A DNA stretch of 64,000 nucleotides from Cunninghamia lanceolata (Eukaryota; Streptophyta; Pinopsida; Cupressales; Cupressaceae). The stretch covers positions 310,001 through 374,000 of the forward strand of contig BSBN01000355.1 in NCBI GenBank assembly GCA_027924645.1. The letters are read 5' to 3'. The notes beneath the pieces were generated by a model. The model had not been told where the DNA came from, searched no databases, and worked only from the letters and a program-made list of their open reading frames with translations. How positions within the stretch are numbered: the first letter of the stretch is position 1; every line of letters starts with the position of its first letter. Both the position numbers and the translations under genes were made by a program. Below, in pieces: positions 47,146 through 59,290 of this stretch.

Positions 47146-48401
47146 TATTAGGGAAAAGGACGTAGAGATCAAGTGAAGATATTGAGAGAACTCTCATGTG
47201 AAAAGTTGTTCAAAGGTATAGAAGGTCTATACAGCATCAAAAATGAGGTGGAGAGTAATTTTCCAACTATAATATGCATCTATATCTAAGAATAAATAGT
47301 TCCTAGTTGTTTTAGAAGATAAAATGCCTCCTTTCTGATTTATAGAATGCCTTAGTAAGGGTTTATGCTATTGAAAGCCTCCAAGAAGGTGAAATAATAG
47401 AGTTTTGGTTTGTTTCAATAGCTGTAGTCTTCAACTAAACATAATTTCTGCATCTCACTACTACAATAATGGAGAAAGAATGATGCAGGCTTCATTCCCA
47501 AACTCCTTTGTGTATATGTTTTCATCAATGAATAAATAACCTAAAATCCGCATCTAAGGAAGACTGTTATGTTGTTCTTTATGAAACAGTTCTATTCTTT
47601 TAAGATTCTCTAACCTCCAAATTTGAAAAAAGACTATTTTGTTTGAGTTTGGGATTAGGTAGATTACATTTTAGGCCATTGAAGGAGGTAAAATACCAAT
47701 GTTATATCCTTGTGTTTGTATTACCTTTCTATAAACACACTAGGTCTCCTTGCATTGATTGGTGGAAGACCATCTAGTCTTGTTTACTAATTGTCCCTAG
47801 ACAACAGTGATGTCCACTAACTGTCCAATCTAATTGAGTGTGGGAATGGATCATAGTCCTAAGAGATTTGAAGCCAGTTATCACCAAAAGCTTCCATCTT
47901 CTCATGGTTGGTGTTGTTAGTAGAGAATTGTATGCTCTTTAAGTGAAGAGAAGCTTTAAAAACTAATAATAAACTCATAATTTATAAAACAATTATTAAT
48001 AATCCATCATCTAATTGCAAAGCAATTCTTTGTTTCTCAAGTGTACCATGACTAATTCTTATGACTAAGTCTTTTCTCTATTTTACTTCCATGGATCAGT
48101 TTTGTTTGTAGCATTCTCCATCTCTTACTACTTTTTAAGGAAGTCTTTACATTTAAATTTAGTTATTTATCTATTAGAAAGAGATAGAGTTTCGATTTAA
48201 ATTTAGTTGTTTATTTATAAGGTTAAATGTTAAGGTCCATTGTTTAGGGTTTATAGTTTAAGTTTCACATGTTTATGGTTTAGGTTTCAATATTTAAATA
48301 GGGAGAGAGAGGATGTGAGAGAGAGAGCAGAAATTAGGAAGAGAGGAGGTTAGGGAGGGAGAAATTTAGGGAGAGAGTGTTAAGAGAGAGAGATTTCGCA
48401 T
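47146..48401. other. Non-satellite interruption with a GA-rich tract
   Basis: No gene recognised. AT-rich unique sequence ending in a GA-rich stretch (48,299-48,400, many GAGAGAG runs) immediately before the satellite resumes. Confidence 0.6.
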
Positions 48402-49130
48402 AAGACTGAGAGACTCTCTTAAAATCCCTAAGACCAAAAAGGTTCTAAACTATGGCTTGACTATTCTCTCAAATTGTGGCACCTAGGAATGTCTCATTTT
48501 CACATACAACTAGATGTTTGGTCCACCTACAAGTAGCTACATCCAATTTTTTAATTCAAATTAATTTTCCCGTGGTGGTGACAAATACAATATTGCAAAT
48601 TGATTTAGTTTCATTTAGTTAAAGAGTACTAGGAGTGAAATTTTTCATTCTACACCTTGTGGGACTAAATCAATAGTTTCAACATGTCATGGTGGGTGGG
48701 TGAATGCTAGTTGAGGTGTCTATTTTATGGCCAAGTATCCTGGTCCTTCTAGGATACATCAAACTACGAGAGTCCACTAAGAGCCCTAAACCCAAAAGGG
48801 TGTCAAACTTGGGCTTGACTATTCTCTCAAACTATAGCATCTAAGAATGTATTGTTTACATGTATAGGTGGATGTTGAGTCCATATACAAATACTTTTTC
48901 TTAGTTTTTATTAACTTGAATTTGTTTTCCCATGGTGGAGACAAATGTAATGTTGCAAAATGCTTTAGTTGCATTCAATGAAAGGGTGCTAGGAGTAAAA
49001 TTTTTCATTTTACACCCCATGAGACTGAACTAACAACATTAACATGTAATGGTGGGTGGGTAAATCTTAGTGGAGGTGCCTTTTTGGTGGCCAAGTATCA
49101 TGATCATTCTAGGCTACATTAGACAAAAAG
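48402..49130. repeat. Satellite array block 2
   Basis: Two type-A units, anchors near 48,402 and 48,751, and the start of a third near 49,112, cut off at about 49,130. Confidence 0.82.
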
Positions 49131-49985
49131 ATTGTCTAATGCAGGAGAATCCTTGGTTCAAGAGCAATCTTGCATCAACCAAAAACATTTGCATTTCAGT
49201 TTGTTTTCATTCCAGTTTGTTTCTTTTCATTTTCTAGTTTAGGTAGTTCAGTCAGTAGTAGTTTCTATATTTTGGTCCACATTCTTTTGCAGTTTCATTT
49301 CAGACCTTGTGGAGATGGACATAGTATCTAGATACATTCATCTACAACATATCCAATTTTTAGATCATTTGGATCAAGTACCAGAAAGATATCGCTATCA
49401 AAAGATCAACTATTTTATGAGGATAGAGCATCCAGACAATCTTGAACAATCAACTAAAAGAGAAGACTTGTAGAGCATTTCTTGACTTGTCGAGCCTAAT
49501 GACACATCATTCAATGATTAGTGGTTTGTGGCCGACCTTCCCTAAGATCTGAACATCATTCCATTCATTTGCAAAGGAGTTCTTCATGATTAGGTCTGAC
49601 CTATCCATGTACACACATTACACCTCCCTCTTGGAGTTTGTAACCTTCTTGGCCAACACAGAGGAATCTATGGTTCTAGAGATGATATATATATTGATGT
49701 AATAGATCCTTAGGAAAGTGGTTGTAATAATTTGGAAGATCGATAGTTTGAATTCTTCGTGAAGGAGCTTCAAAGCTATATCTTGCACATATTTGGATAT
49801 TCTATAATCAAGATTGTGAGCCCTAACTGTAAGCCTACATGTTGCCAACCAAATTGTATTTGAATTCTACGATATACTGAATGACTGAATCTACATTTGT
49901 TTCATATCTTTGAGTTTTTTCTATTGTGTTTACTCTTGTTGCACGGTCTAGATAGTTCATTCTGTGAACTCTCCTACAGTGACTG
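49131..49985. other. Second interruption of the satellite array
   Basis: Unique-looking sequence without a supported gene. The abrupt junctions on both sides suggest an insertion or a rearrangement, but I see no terminal repeats or target duplication. Confidence 0.5.
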
Positions 49986-52900
49986 CACTAGTCTCTTAAG
50001 ATCCATAAGACCAAAAAGGTGCCAAATTTTGGTCTATCTGTTCTCTCAAACTGTGGCACCTAGAGAATGTTTTGTTTCCATGTATAGGTAGATGTTAGGT
50101 CCACCTATAAATACCTATCATAGTTTTATTAACCCAATTTCATTTTCCCATGGTGGTGACAAACACGATGTTGCAAAATACTTGAATTTCATTCAATGAA
50201 AGGGTTCTAGGAGTGAAATTTTGTATTCCATACCTAATGGGACCAAATTGACAATGCCAAAACATTAGGATAGACAAGTGAATACTACTAGAGGTGTGTT
50301 TTTAGTACCCAAGTGTCCTAATCCTTCTAGGCTACATTAGATAGAGAGAGTCTCTTAAGATTCCTAAGATGAAAAAGGTGCCAAACTTTGGCCTAGTTGT
50401 TCTCTCAAACCATGGCACCTAGGAATGTCTCATTTGCACATATAGGTGGATGCTAGGTCCACTTAAAAATACCTATCTTGGTTTTTTTTAACATGAGTTC
50501 ATTTTTCCCATTATGGCGATGAATGCATTGTTGCAAAATGCTTCAATTTTGGTTAGTGAAAGGGTTCTAGGAGTGAAGTTTTGCATTTTGCACCTTGTGG
50601 GACTAAACCAATAACACTAACACATTAGGGTGGGTGCATAAATGCTAGTGGATGTGTCTTTTCTATGGCCAAGCATCTTGATCCTTCTAGGTTACATCAT
50701 ACTAAGAGAGTCTCTTAAGAGCCCTATGACTAAAAAGGTGCCAAATTTTGGCCCAACTATTCTCTAAAACCATGGAACCTAGGAATGTCTCATTTGCACC
50801 TATAATTAGATGTTAGGTCCACCTACAAATACCTATCTCAATTTTTTTAACACAAATTCATTTTCCCACAATGGTGATGAATGTATTGCTACAAAATACT
50901 TAACTTTATTTTAGTGAAAGGGTGCTAGGAGTGAAGTTTTGCATTCCACACATTGTGGGACTAAATTTTCAACACCAACATGTTGATGTGGGTTGGTGAA
51001 TGCTAGTGTAGGCCACATTTTATTTCCTAGGTATCTTGATCATTCAAGGCTACATCAAAGCAAAAGAGTCTCTAAAGAACCTTAAGACCAAAAAGTTGTC
51101 AAACCTTGACATAGTGATTCTTGGAACCTATGGCCTCTAGGAATGTTTTGAACACACCTATAGGTAGATGTTGAGTCTATCTACAAAGTCCTATATCATT
51201 TTTTGTCAACTCTAGACCATTTGACTATACCAACAATGAATGCATTCTTGTACAAATGTCTCATTTGGATTTAGTGTAAGGGTGCCAATAGCCATATTTT
51301 TCTTCTTCACCTCATGGGACCAAATCAATGGTGCCAACACATTGAGGAAGGTGGTTGAATACTACTAGAGGCCTTTTTTTTATTCCTGAAGTGTCCTAAT
51401 TGTTTTGGGATACATCAAATCGAGAAAGCCTCTTAAGAGCCCTAAGAGCTAAAAGGTGTCAAACCTTGATGTAGTGATTCTCAGAATTTATGGCAGCTAG
51501 GAATATTTTGTTCACACCTACAAGTGGATGTTGGATTCATCTACAATAGTCTATCTTAGTATTTTTCAACTCCAAATCATTTGACCATGTCAACAATGAA
51601 TACATTCTTGCAAAATACCTCATTTACATTTAGTGTAAAGGTGCCAATAGCCATATTTTTTATTTTGCACCTTGTGGAACCAAACTAATGGTTTCAACAT
51701 GTTAGGTGGGTGGGTGAATTATATTAAAGGCTTCATTTTACTTCCTAGGTATCTCAATCCTTTCATGCTACATCAGACGGAGAAAGTCTCTTAAGAACCT
51801 TAAGAGAAAAAAGGTGTCAAACTTTGACATAGCAATTCTCATAATTCATGGCACCTAGGAATGTTTTGTTTGCACCTATAGATAGATTTTAGGTCCATAT
51901 ACAATATCTTATTCCAATTTATGTCAACTTTAGATTATTTGACCATGTCAATAATGAATCCATTCTTACAAAATGCCTCATTTATGTTCAATGTAAGGAT
52001 GGTAATAGCCATATTTTTACTTATGCACCTCATGAGACCAAACTGATGCTACCAACATGTTGAGGTGGATGATTGAATTCTACTAAAGGGCCTCATTTCG
52101 TTCCCCAAGTCTTCCAATCCTTTTAAGCTACATCAGATTGAAAAAGTCTCTTAAGAGCCCCAAGAGAAAAAAGGTGTCAAACTTTGACACAACGATTATT
52201 AGAATTAGTGAAACCTAAGAATGTTTCATTTACACCTACAAGTGGATGTCAAATCTATCTATAATAGTCTATCTCAAATTTTTTCAACTCCAAACCATTT
52301 GACTATGCTAATAATGAATGTATTCTTACAAAATGTCTCATTTATATTTAGTGTAAGGGTGCTAATAGCCATATTTTTTCTTCTACACTTCATGGGACTA
52401 AACTGAAAGTTCCAAGACATCAAGGTGGGTGGATGATTACTATTTATGTCCTTGTCTTGTTCCACATGTCTCTTGATCCTTTTGGGCTACATCAAACCAA
52501 GATAGTCTCTAAAGAGACCTAAGAGCAAAAGGTGTCAAACTTTGATGTAGTGATTCTCAAATTTTATGGCACTTAGGAATGTTTTATTTACCCCTACAGG
52601 TGTATGTCAAGTCCATCTACAATAGCCTATCTTGATTTCTGCCAACTTTAGCCTATTTGATCATGTTGACAATGAATGCATTCTTGTAAAATGTCTCATT
52701 TACATTCAGTTTAATGATGTCAATAGCCAAATTTGTATTTGGCACCTCATGGGATCAAACCAATGGTGCCAACACATCAAGGTGGGTAGGTAAGTGCTAC
52801 TATAGGCCTTGTTTTGTTCCTCAGGTGTCCTGATTCTTCCATGCTACATTCAACCAAGAAAGTCTCTTAGATGCCCTAAGATCAAAAAGGTGAGTAGGTG
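49986..52900. repeat. Satellite array block 3
   Basis: Eight or nine units, anchors near 49,990, 50,330, 50,690, 51,049, 51,409, 51,769, 52,129, 52,487 and 52,841. Type A units come first, then type B from 51,049. The stretch 50,313-52,340 aligns unit for unit with block 1 and is closer to it than to neighbouring units. Confidence 0.88.
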
Positions 52901-54041
52901 AATGGAAAGCCACTCATGCAAACAAGGATAGTCTAGCCCCTAGAAGACTACCACTAAGGCTAAGGGTTTTCATCATTAAGTTTAAATGCATGTCATAGGG
53001 TTTAGAGGATAGTCATCTCAACCTAAACATTGTCATCAACCTCTTCAAACTATAATGAACAATATTGTATCATCAAGTCTTCAAAAAGATAGTTATCAAG
53101 GCCTTGATAACACTCATTTCACTACCATAGATAGTCCTACTAACAAAAGGATGATTAAATTGGATGAAAGACACTCATATATCCTTGAGGATAGTCATAT
53201 CATTAAATATAAGTCATGAATATATGATATAAGGTTTCCATGATAAGCATTATAATGGACTATCACCATTTAAATAAAAGTTGTTATATCATATGTCACC
53301 TATTATAGAGGACAATCAACATTCATGCATAGCCATATAAGGACCAATAACAATCTAGGGATAGTTAATATGCCAGGTGGGTAGTTAATATGCCATAGAA
53401 TACTATCATGCCAAAATACATATCATAAATATAGTATAAATCATGCATAAACCAAGAAATCACTATAATAGAGAAAGTTTTGGAATTAGGGCATGAGAAA
53501 TACACCTTAACTGCCATAAACACTAAGATATTGTGTAAAGTGAATTACAATGAATTATAGATGGATCTTGAAGGTTATCGAAGAAAACTTGCCACAAGGC
53601 TACAAGAGCTATCATGGAAAATTAACCATTATCTCATCATCAAAAGATCAACACAAGAAGGATATTACAAACACCAAATAGTTAGTCATGCAGATTAAGA
53701 AGACTATCATGTTATACCATCTTAGTCACTTATCATGTAGGATGTTATACAAGAGAGAGAACATAATTAAATCATAAGGGCTATCATCCTAATCTTATAG
53801 GTCATCAAAGTTTATCATATTAACAAAAACATTCATAAGTATAAACCAATGGGAATCATACATAAACAAAAGGGGTTGTCTTGACTAGAAAGGTCAATCA
53901 TAGATCAAGAACTATGGTAGTCCAATTTCAAAAGGATAGTGAAAAGTCCTTGAGATTAGATATAATAATAAATGTCAAAAAAAGAGTGGTTGTCTTAGAA
54001 AAGGGGAATAAGTTATCATTAACATGAGGAATGTGCTGATT
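52901..54041. other. Non-coding stretch with a recurring GGATAGTCAT motif
   Basis: No gene. Variants of GGATAGTCAT recur near 52,926, 53,008, 53,088, 53,201, 53,357 and 53,933 at irregular distances; this may be a decayed tandem repeat. Confidence 0.5.
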
Positions 54042-55135
54042 AGGGTTATTTAATAACAATCTTAAGTTTAAAGTGAGCATTAAAACCATTCAAAACATTT
54101 ACAATAACTCCCAACAATAAGATTAATCTTAAGCCTTACTATTCAAACCACTTAAATAATTTAAACCATTTAAGTCATCAATACAAACAAGATATTTACA
54201 TATATTGATCTCAATAACATTGTTAAGGTATACATAATGTCATGAAAAATCCATATAGTGCCATAAGGCCTACAATACCATAGAGGAATACGATGAATGT
54301 TTAAATAAATCCATACATGCATATAATGATATACATCGATAAAACACAATTGTATGCATACAAAGCCATATAAGCATACAATGATATACATTGAAAAATA
54401 CAAGTCTACACCTACACGGCATGAAGACATACATCAGAATTTACAAACATAAAAACTATGTCTAGAGTATCATGGAACAACTAACAACTCTTGCTCTAAT
54501 GGGAAGATGGAGAACCAATATGATAATAGACAACTCTCCTCCACTGACTAGACCTCCTCTCAAAACATATTTGTAGATCCACCTATTAATACAATTAAGG
54601 TTTTTTAATAACAATCTTAAGTTTGAAGTGAGAATTAAAACCATTCAAAACATTTATGATCACTCCCAACAATAAAACTAATCTTAAGCCTTATTATTCA
54701 AATCACTCAAATAATTTAAACCATTTAAGTCATCAATATATATATATCTCAATAAGGCCATTAAGGTATACATAATGTCATGAAAAATCCATATAGTGCC
54801 ATAAGGCCTACAATATCATATATGAATATGATGAATTTTTAAATAAATCCATACATGCATACAATTATATACATTGATAAAACACAACTATATGCATACA
54901 AAGCCATATAGGCGTACAATGATATACATTGAAAAAATACAAATTTACACCTACATGGCATGAAGACATACATCAAAATTTACAAACATAAAAACTATGT
55001 CTAGAGTATCATGGACCAACTGACAACTCTTGCTCTAATGGGAAGATGGAGAACCAATATGATAATTAACATCTCTCCTCCACTGACTAGACCTCCTCTC
55101 AAAACATTTTTTGTAGATCCACCTATTAATATAAT
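54042..55135. repeat. Tandem duplication of about 550 bp
   Basis: 54,042-54,595 and 54,596-55,135 are two direct copies. Both start near TTTAATAACAATCTTAAGTTT and end near ATCCACCTATTAATA(C/T)AATTA. By eye they are about 90% or more alike; indels include an expanded ATATATAT in the second. No coding content. Confidence 0.88.
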
Positions 55136-55343
55136 TAAACAATATACACATTAATATAGAAAACATGAAATATATAATGACATAAGTAAATAATCACTTA
55201 CTACAAGCTAATGATCCTTGTCAATCATTTGCTCCCTCTCTGTGTCCACCTAATGGGTAGGCGCATGAAGTGGAGTTGTGACCTATCAAAAGCATGAAGA
55301 ATAAAATTAGACTAAAGATGAATATTGAATTTATTTACACTAA

Positions 55344-58300
55344 ATGATGTTAGACAGATTTCTTATAGGACATAATATGATAAAATATGAAGTAAGCATT
55401 GAAGTAAACACATTACCAATCTTAGTCTTAGACCATTATCATGTACAATTACTCATGAACCTAAGTGAAAAACCAAGGAAAGGATATTTCAAGTTTGAAA
55501 ATATGTGGTGGCGGGATCAGAGTCTACCTGGACTGATAGAAGAATGGTGGAAAGAGAGTAACATAATAAGGCACAATCACTTTTAGATTCATGAAGCGAT
55601 TAGGCTACATCAAAAACAAATTGAAAGTTTGGAATAGATCATGCTTCAAAAACATCTTCAATGAAAAAGAAAAAGTGAAAAAAGAGTTGGAACATTTAAA
55701 CCAAAAAATCTTTAAAACGGGAATGTTCAAAGAGGATTATATTAAAGAAAAGGAATTAAAGGAATGGCACACGGAGCTATTAGCAAGAGAGGAGATTTTC
55801 TAGCAGAACAAAGCTCGGGAGCAATGGTTATCAGAGGGTGATGAAAACACAAATTTTTTTCACGCGTCAGTGAAAGTCAGAAGAGAAAGGAATCAAATTG
55901 ATAGAATTTGGACAGGAGATGGAAAAAAGGTGGAAAGTAAAGACGAAGTGGAATCAGAGGCGGTCAGATACTTCAAATCTCTTTTGGGCAACTACGTGCT
56001 AGGCTCAATTATAGAAAACAGAGAGGTGCTCAATTGCATTCCTAAGTGTATTGGTGAAGAAGAAAACAAACTATTGAACGGTCCATTCACTAAAGAAGAA
56101 TTGAGGTTGGCAACTTTTCAACTGGGATTGGAGAAAACTCCAGGATTGGACGGCTTCCCAGCCAAATTTTTCCAGTATTTCTTAGAAAAGGACATAGTAG
56201 AACTGGTGGAGGATATTAGAAAGAAAAAAAAGTTTGTTAAAGACTTAAAAAACACAATGATTGCCTTGATCCCTAAGAAAGTAGAATTTATATCCTTCAA
56301 TGACTTCCGCCCAATCTCATTATGTAACTCAATTTATAAAATAGTGGAAAGGCATTAGCAAAAAGACTGAAAGGATTCATGGATAAGATTATTTCAGATG
56401 AACAAAATAGATTCACTTTGGGCAAAGAAATCATTGATAGTGTAATCACAACCAATGAATTCATTCACACCATGGCAACTGAAAAAACAAAAGGAATGAT
56501 AATTAAACTAGACATAAGCAAAGATTACAATAGAGTTCGTTGGGATTTCCTAATGGAGGTGATGAGAAGATTCGGATTCAATAAGGATTGGCTAGAATTG
56601 ATAAAGGCTTGCATTTCCTCTCCAAGATTTTTAGTACTTCTCAATGGATCTATGTGTGGATTCTTTAATGCAATGAACAGGATCAGACAGGGAGATCCAA
56701 TGTCACCATTCTTATTCGTTATTATGGCCGAGGCAATGGGCAGAATGTTTAGACAAAGCATGGAAGTGGGTTTATGGAGTGGAATCAAAATAGTTGAGGA
56801 TTTGGATCCTCTTACTCATGTGAAATTCGTGGATGATACATTACTAATGGGAGAAGCAATGATTAGAGAAGATGAAGTGGCCGCCACACTCATAGACAAA
56901 TATATATCAGCTTCTGGACAAACTCTAAATAAAGAAAAATCACAAATCATTTTTATGAATACAAAGAAATTGATGTAGAAAAAGATAGCAAAGGTGTTGG
57001 GGTTTTCTATCAGGAAACTCCCTTGCAAGCATTTAGGAACACCATTATTTACTAGAGAAAATAGATCGAATCTATGGGAAGAAATAATAAGTAATTGTAG
57101 AAGTAAATTAGAGGCTTGGAGAAACAAATGGCTAACGCTGGATGGTAGGATTCTAATGATAAAATTAGTATTATCGGTGGTTCCAGTTTATGTCATGTCT
57201 TGCTTTAAACTTACAAATAAGATAATTGTAGATTTAGAGAACTATCTAGAGAAATTTCTATGTGAGGGGGCTAAAGATAATAAGTGCATCCCTTTAATTG
57301 GTTCGGATAAAGCCTGTACGCTGAAGGGATTTAGAGGAGCAAGTTTAAGGAGAATGAATGAACATAATCTTTCTCTAGATGCTAAACTAGCCTGGAAGAT
57401 GTATCGAGAGCCAGGAAAGACATGGTGCAAAATTCTTCAAAGAAAATATTTGGATTCAAATGACCCCAAAAGGATTCTAACGGTAGCTAATTCAAATGGC
57501 GGTTCGGTAATCTAGAAGTTCATATGGGAAAGTTGAAGGGTTATAACAGATCATATTTCTTGGAAGATAGGGGACGGGAGATTAGACAACTTTTGGACTG
57601 ACTCCTGGAATGGGGAAGCATCGCTCGACTGTCTTGTAGACACCAGTGAATGGCTCGAGTCAGTAGTTAGTATCTATGGTGAAAAGTTGGTGAATTATGT
57701 GGAAAAAGTGGATGATAGCATAGGATCCACCTTCAAATGGATATCTCTAGAATCGGCTCCCATACCTAGCGAGTCAAAAAAGGTAGTAAAGGAGATTTTG
57801 CAGAGCAGAAGGGTATTTTTAAGCCACAACCAAGATGAAATTATCTAGAGTGGATCCAAATCAGGGGACTATTCGGTAAGGTTGGGATATAAAATCCAAA
57901 CTCTTGAGTTGGGCATAACAAATTGGTCAAAATATCTGTGTTGGAAGCAAAAGGTGCTTCCAAAGGCTGGCACCTTCTTATGGATGACTTTACATAAAAG
58001 AATTCTAACATATGACAAATTGCTAAAGTTAGGACATGAAGGCCCAAGTATTTTCCCTTTATGTGTCAATAGCAAGGAATCCGCCAACCATTTATTGTTG
58101 AATTGTCAGTTCATTTCCTTTTGTTGGGACAGAGTAATGCAAGATCTCGAATGGTATACAACCAAACTCGAGGATCTTCTACAGTGTTTAGAAGGATGGC
58201 CAATCTTTGGTAAAAAAGACACTTGGGGAGACATATGGACTATAGGCCCTTCCATGGTGGTGTGGCACTTATGGAAGGAAAGAAACAGGCAAGTTTTCAG

Positions 58301-58526
58301 TGATCAACAACTTGGGGAGGAAGAAGTAAGCAAGAAGATTGTTGAAGGAATCTGTGAAGTGGCAAAAGCAAAATTTAAAGAGCGAAGAAAGAAACTTTTC
58401 GGTGCTTGGGATGATCGAATACAGAGAAAGTGGGGCATGTTGAAGATCCCAAATGGCTACATGCTGGTTGGAACCCCAAAAATAGACAAGAATGCAAATG
58501 GTCAAAGCCCGAAACCGGAAGACTAA
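55344..58526 (+). pseudogene. LINE ORF2: endonuclease end, reverse transcriptase, linker
   Basis: RT would copy the LINE RNA at a nicked chromosomal site. Landmarks: KPRKGYFKFENMWWRDQSLP; REQWLSEGDENTNFFHA (near 55,830); ENKLLNGPFTKEELRLA; FNDFRPISLCNSIYKIV (56,295-56,345); KLDISKDYNRVRWDFLMEVM (AYDRVRWDF in relatives); RIRQGDPMSPFLFVIMAEAM; and the active site HVKFVDDTLLMGE near 56,820-56,857. The C-terminal linker has GTFLWMTLHKRILTYDKLLK and a C-x-H/C-like stretch ESANHLLLNCQFISFCWDRV. Damage: frameshifts near 55,587 and 56,355, and TAG codons at 55,801, 56,976, 57,513 and 57,847, most explained by TGG or CAG before mutation. Confidence 0.87.
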
Positions 58527-58941
58527 AGCTCAATTTTGACGGGGCTGCAAAGGGGAACCCTGGCTCAGGTGGTGCAGGTTGCATTTTAAGAAATGGTTCT
58601 AGGGAATGCATCTAGGCGTATTCAAGGAGGCTCGGATTAGTCACCAACAATGAAGCTAAATTTGAAGCCTTGGCTAGGGGTCTTCAAATCTATGTGAATA
58701 AAGGACTATCCAATATAGACATCGAAGGAGATTCCCAAATATGTATTAATGTAGTTAGAAATAGAAAGGTGCAAAGCTGGAAATTAAAGGGATGGTTAGT
58801 TGAAATTTGGTTTTGTCTTGAAAGAATGGAAAACTGGACAATCAAGCATATTTTTTGAGAAGGAAATGGCGTTACAGATCTTCTGGCAAATCTAGGTTTA
58901 TCATCAGAGAAAGTGGATGAGCTATTTGAAGGAAAAAATTA
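58517..58941 (+). pseudogene. LINE RNase H domain
   Basis: KLNFDGAAKGNPGSGGAG (Asp), TNNEAKFEALARGLQIYV (Glu), NIDIEGDSQICINVV (Asp) and VTDLLANLGL (Asp) give the full acidic set of a plant-type RNase H. It is in another register than the linker upstream (the frame used from about 58,430), with TAG at 58,615 and TGA at 58,856. Some plant L1 elements carry such a C-terminal RNase H. Confidence 0.87.
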
Positions 58942-59290
58942 GAAACAGTAAGTATTACACCTCATTCAAATTGAAGGTTCCAATTAGGATGGCTTTTCAT
59001 GATGGTGAACAAACATATTAGCAGCTGAGAACAAGAGAGATAATAGCAAAACGCTGAAGAAAATCTTTAAAGTTTCAGGCACGAAGGTTTTTTCTGAAGG
59101 TAGTCAAGTTTTGTTCTCTCCCCTTCCCAAATTGAAAGGCTGCAAGAAATCACCGACATAATGTTTGTGATGCAGAGGAAACGCAACAGAAGCTTACAAA
59201 TGGGAAGGAGGAGTCATTAACACAACCAGCATGTTAAAATCCTGGACATGTAGTATGTAATACCTATCGGCTTATCATCATCATCATATT
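58942..59290 (+). other. LINE 3' flank, no gene
   Basis: Probably the LINE 3' untranslated region grading into flank. No poly(A) run or coding frame seen. Confidence 0.45.

Larger units (their letters stand above)
55344..58941 (+). mobile_element. 5'-truncated plant L1-type LINE
   Basis: A non-LTR retrotransposon ORF2 remnant. It starts inside the C-terminal end of the endonuclease (LDRFLIGHNMIKY... LVLDHYHV, where SDH is usual) and runs through RT, the Cys-rich linker and an RNase H. Upstream endonuclease and ORF1 are absent, as is typical of 5' truncation. I see no poly(A) tail or target duplication. Confidence 0.85.

Noticed and set aside
45114..52900. CRISPR-like array or host gene exons
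   Set aside because: The repeated units are about 360 bp, contiguous and non-coding, which is a satellite pattern; CRISPR repeats are short with unique spacers and do not occur in nuclear plant DNA.
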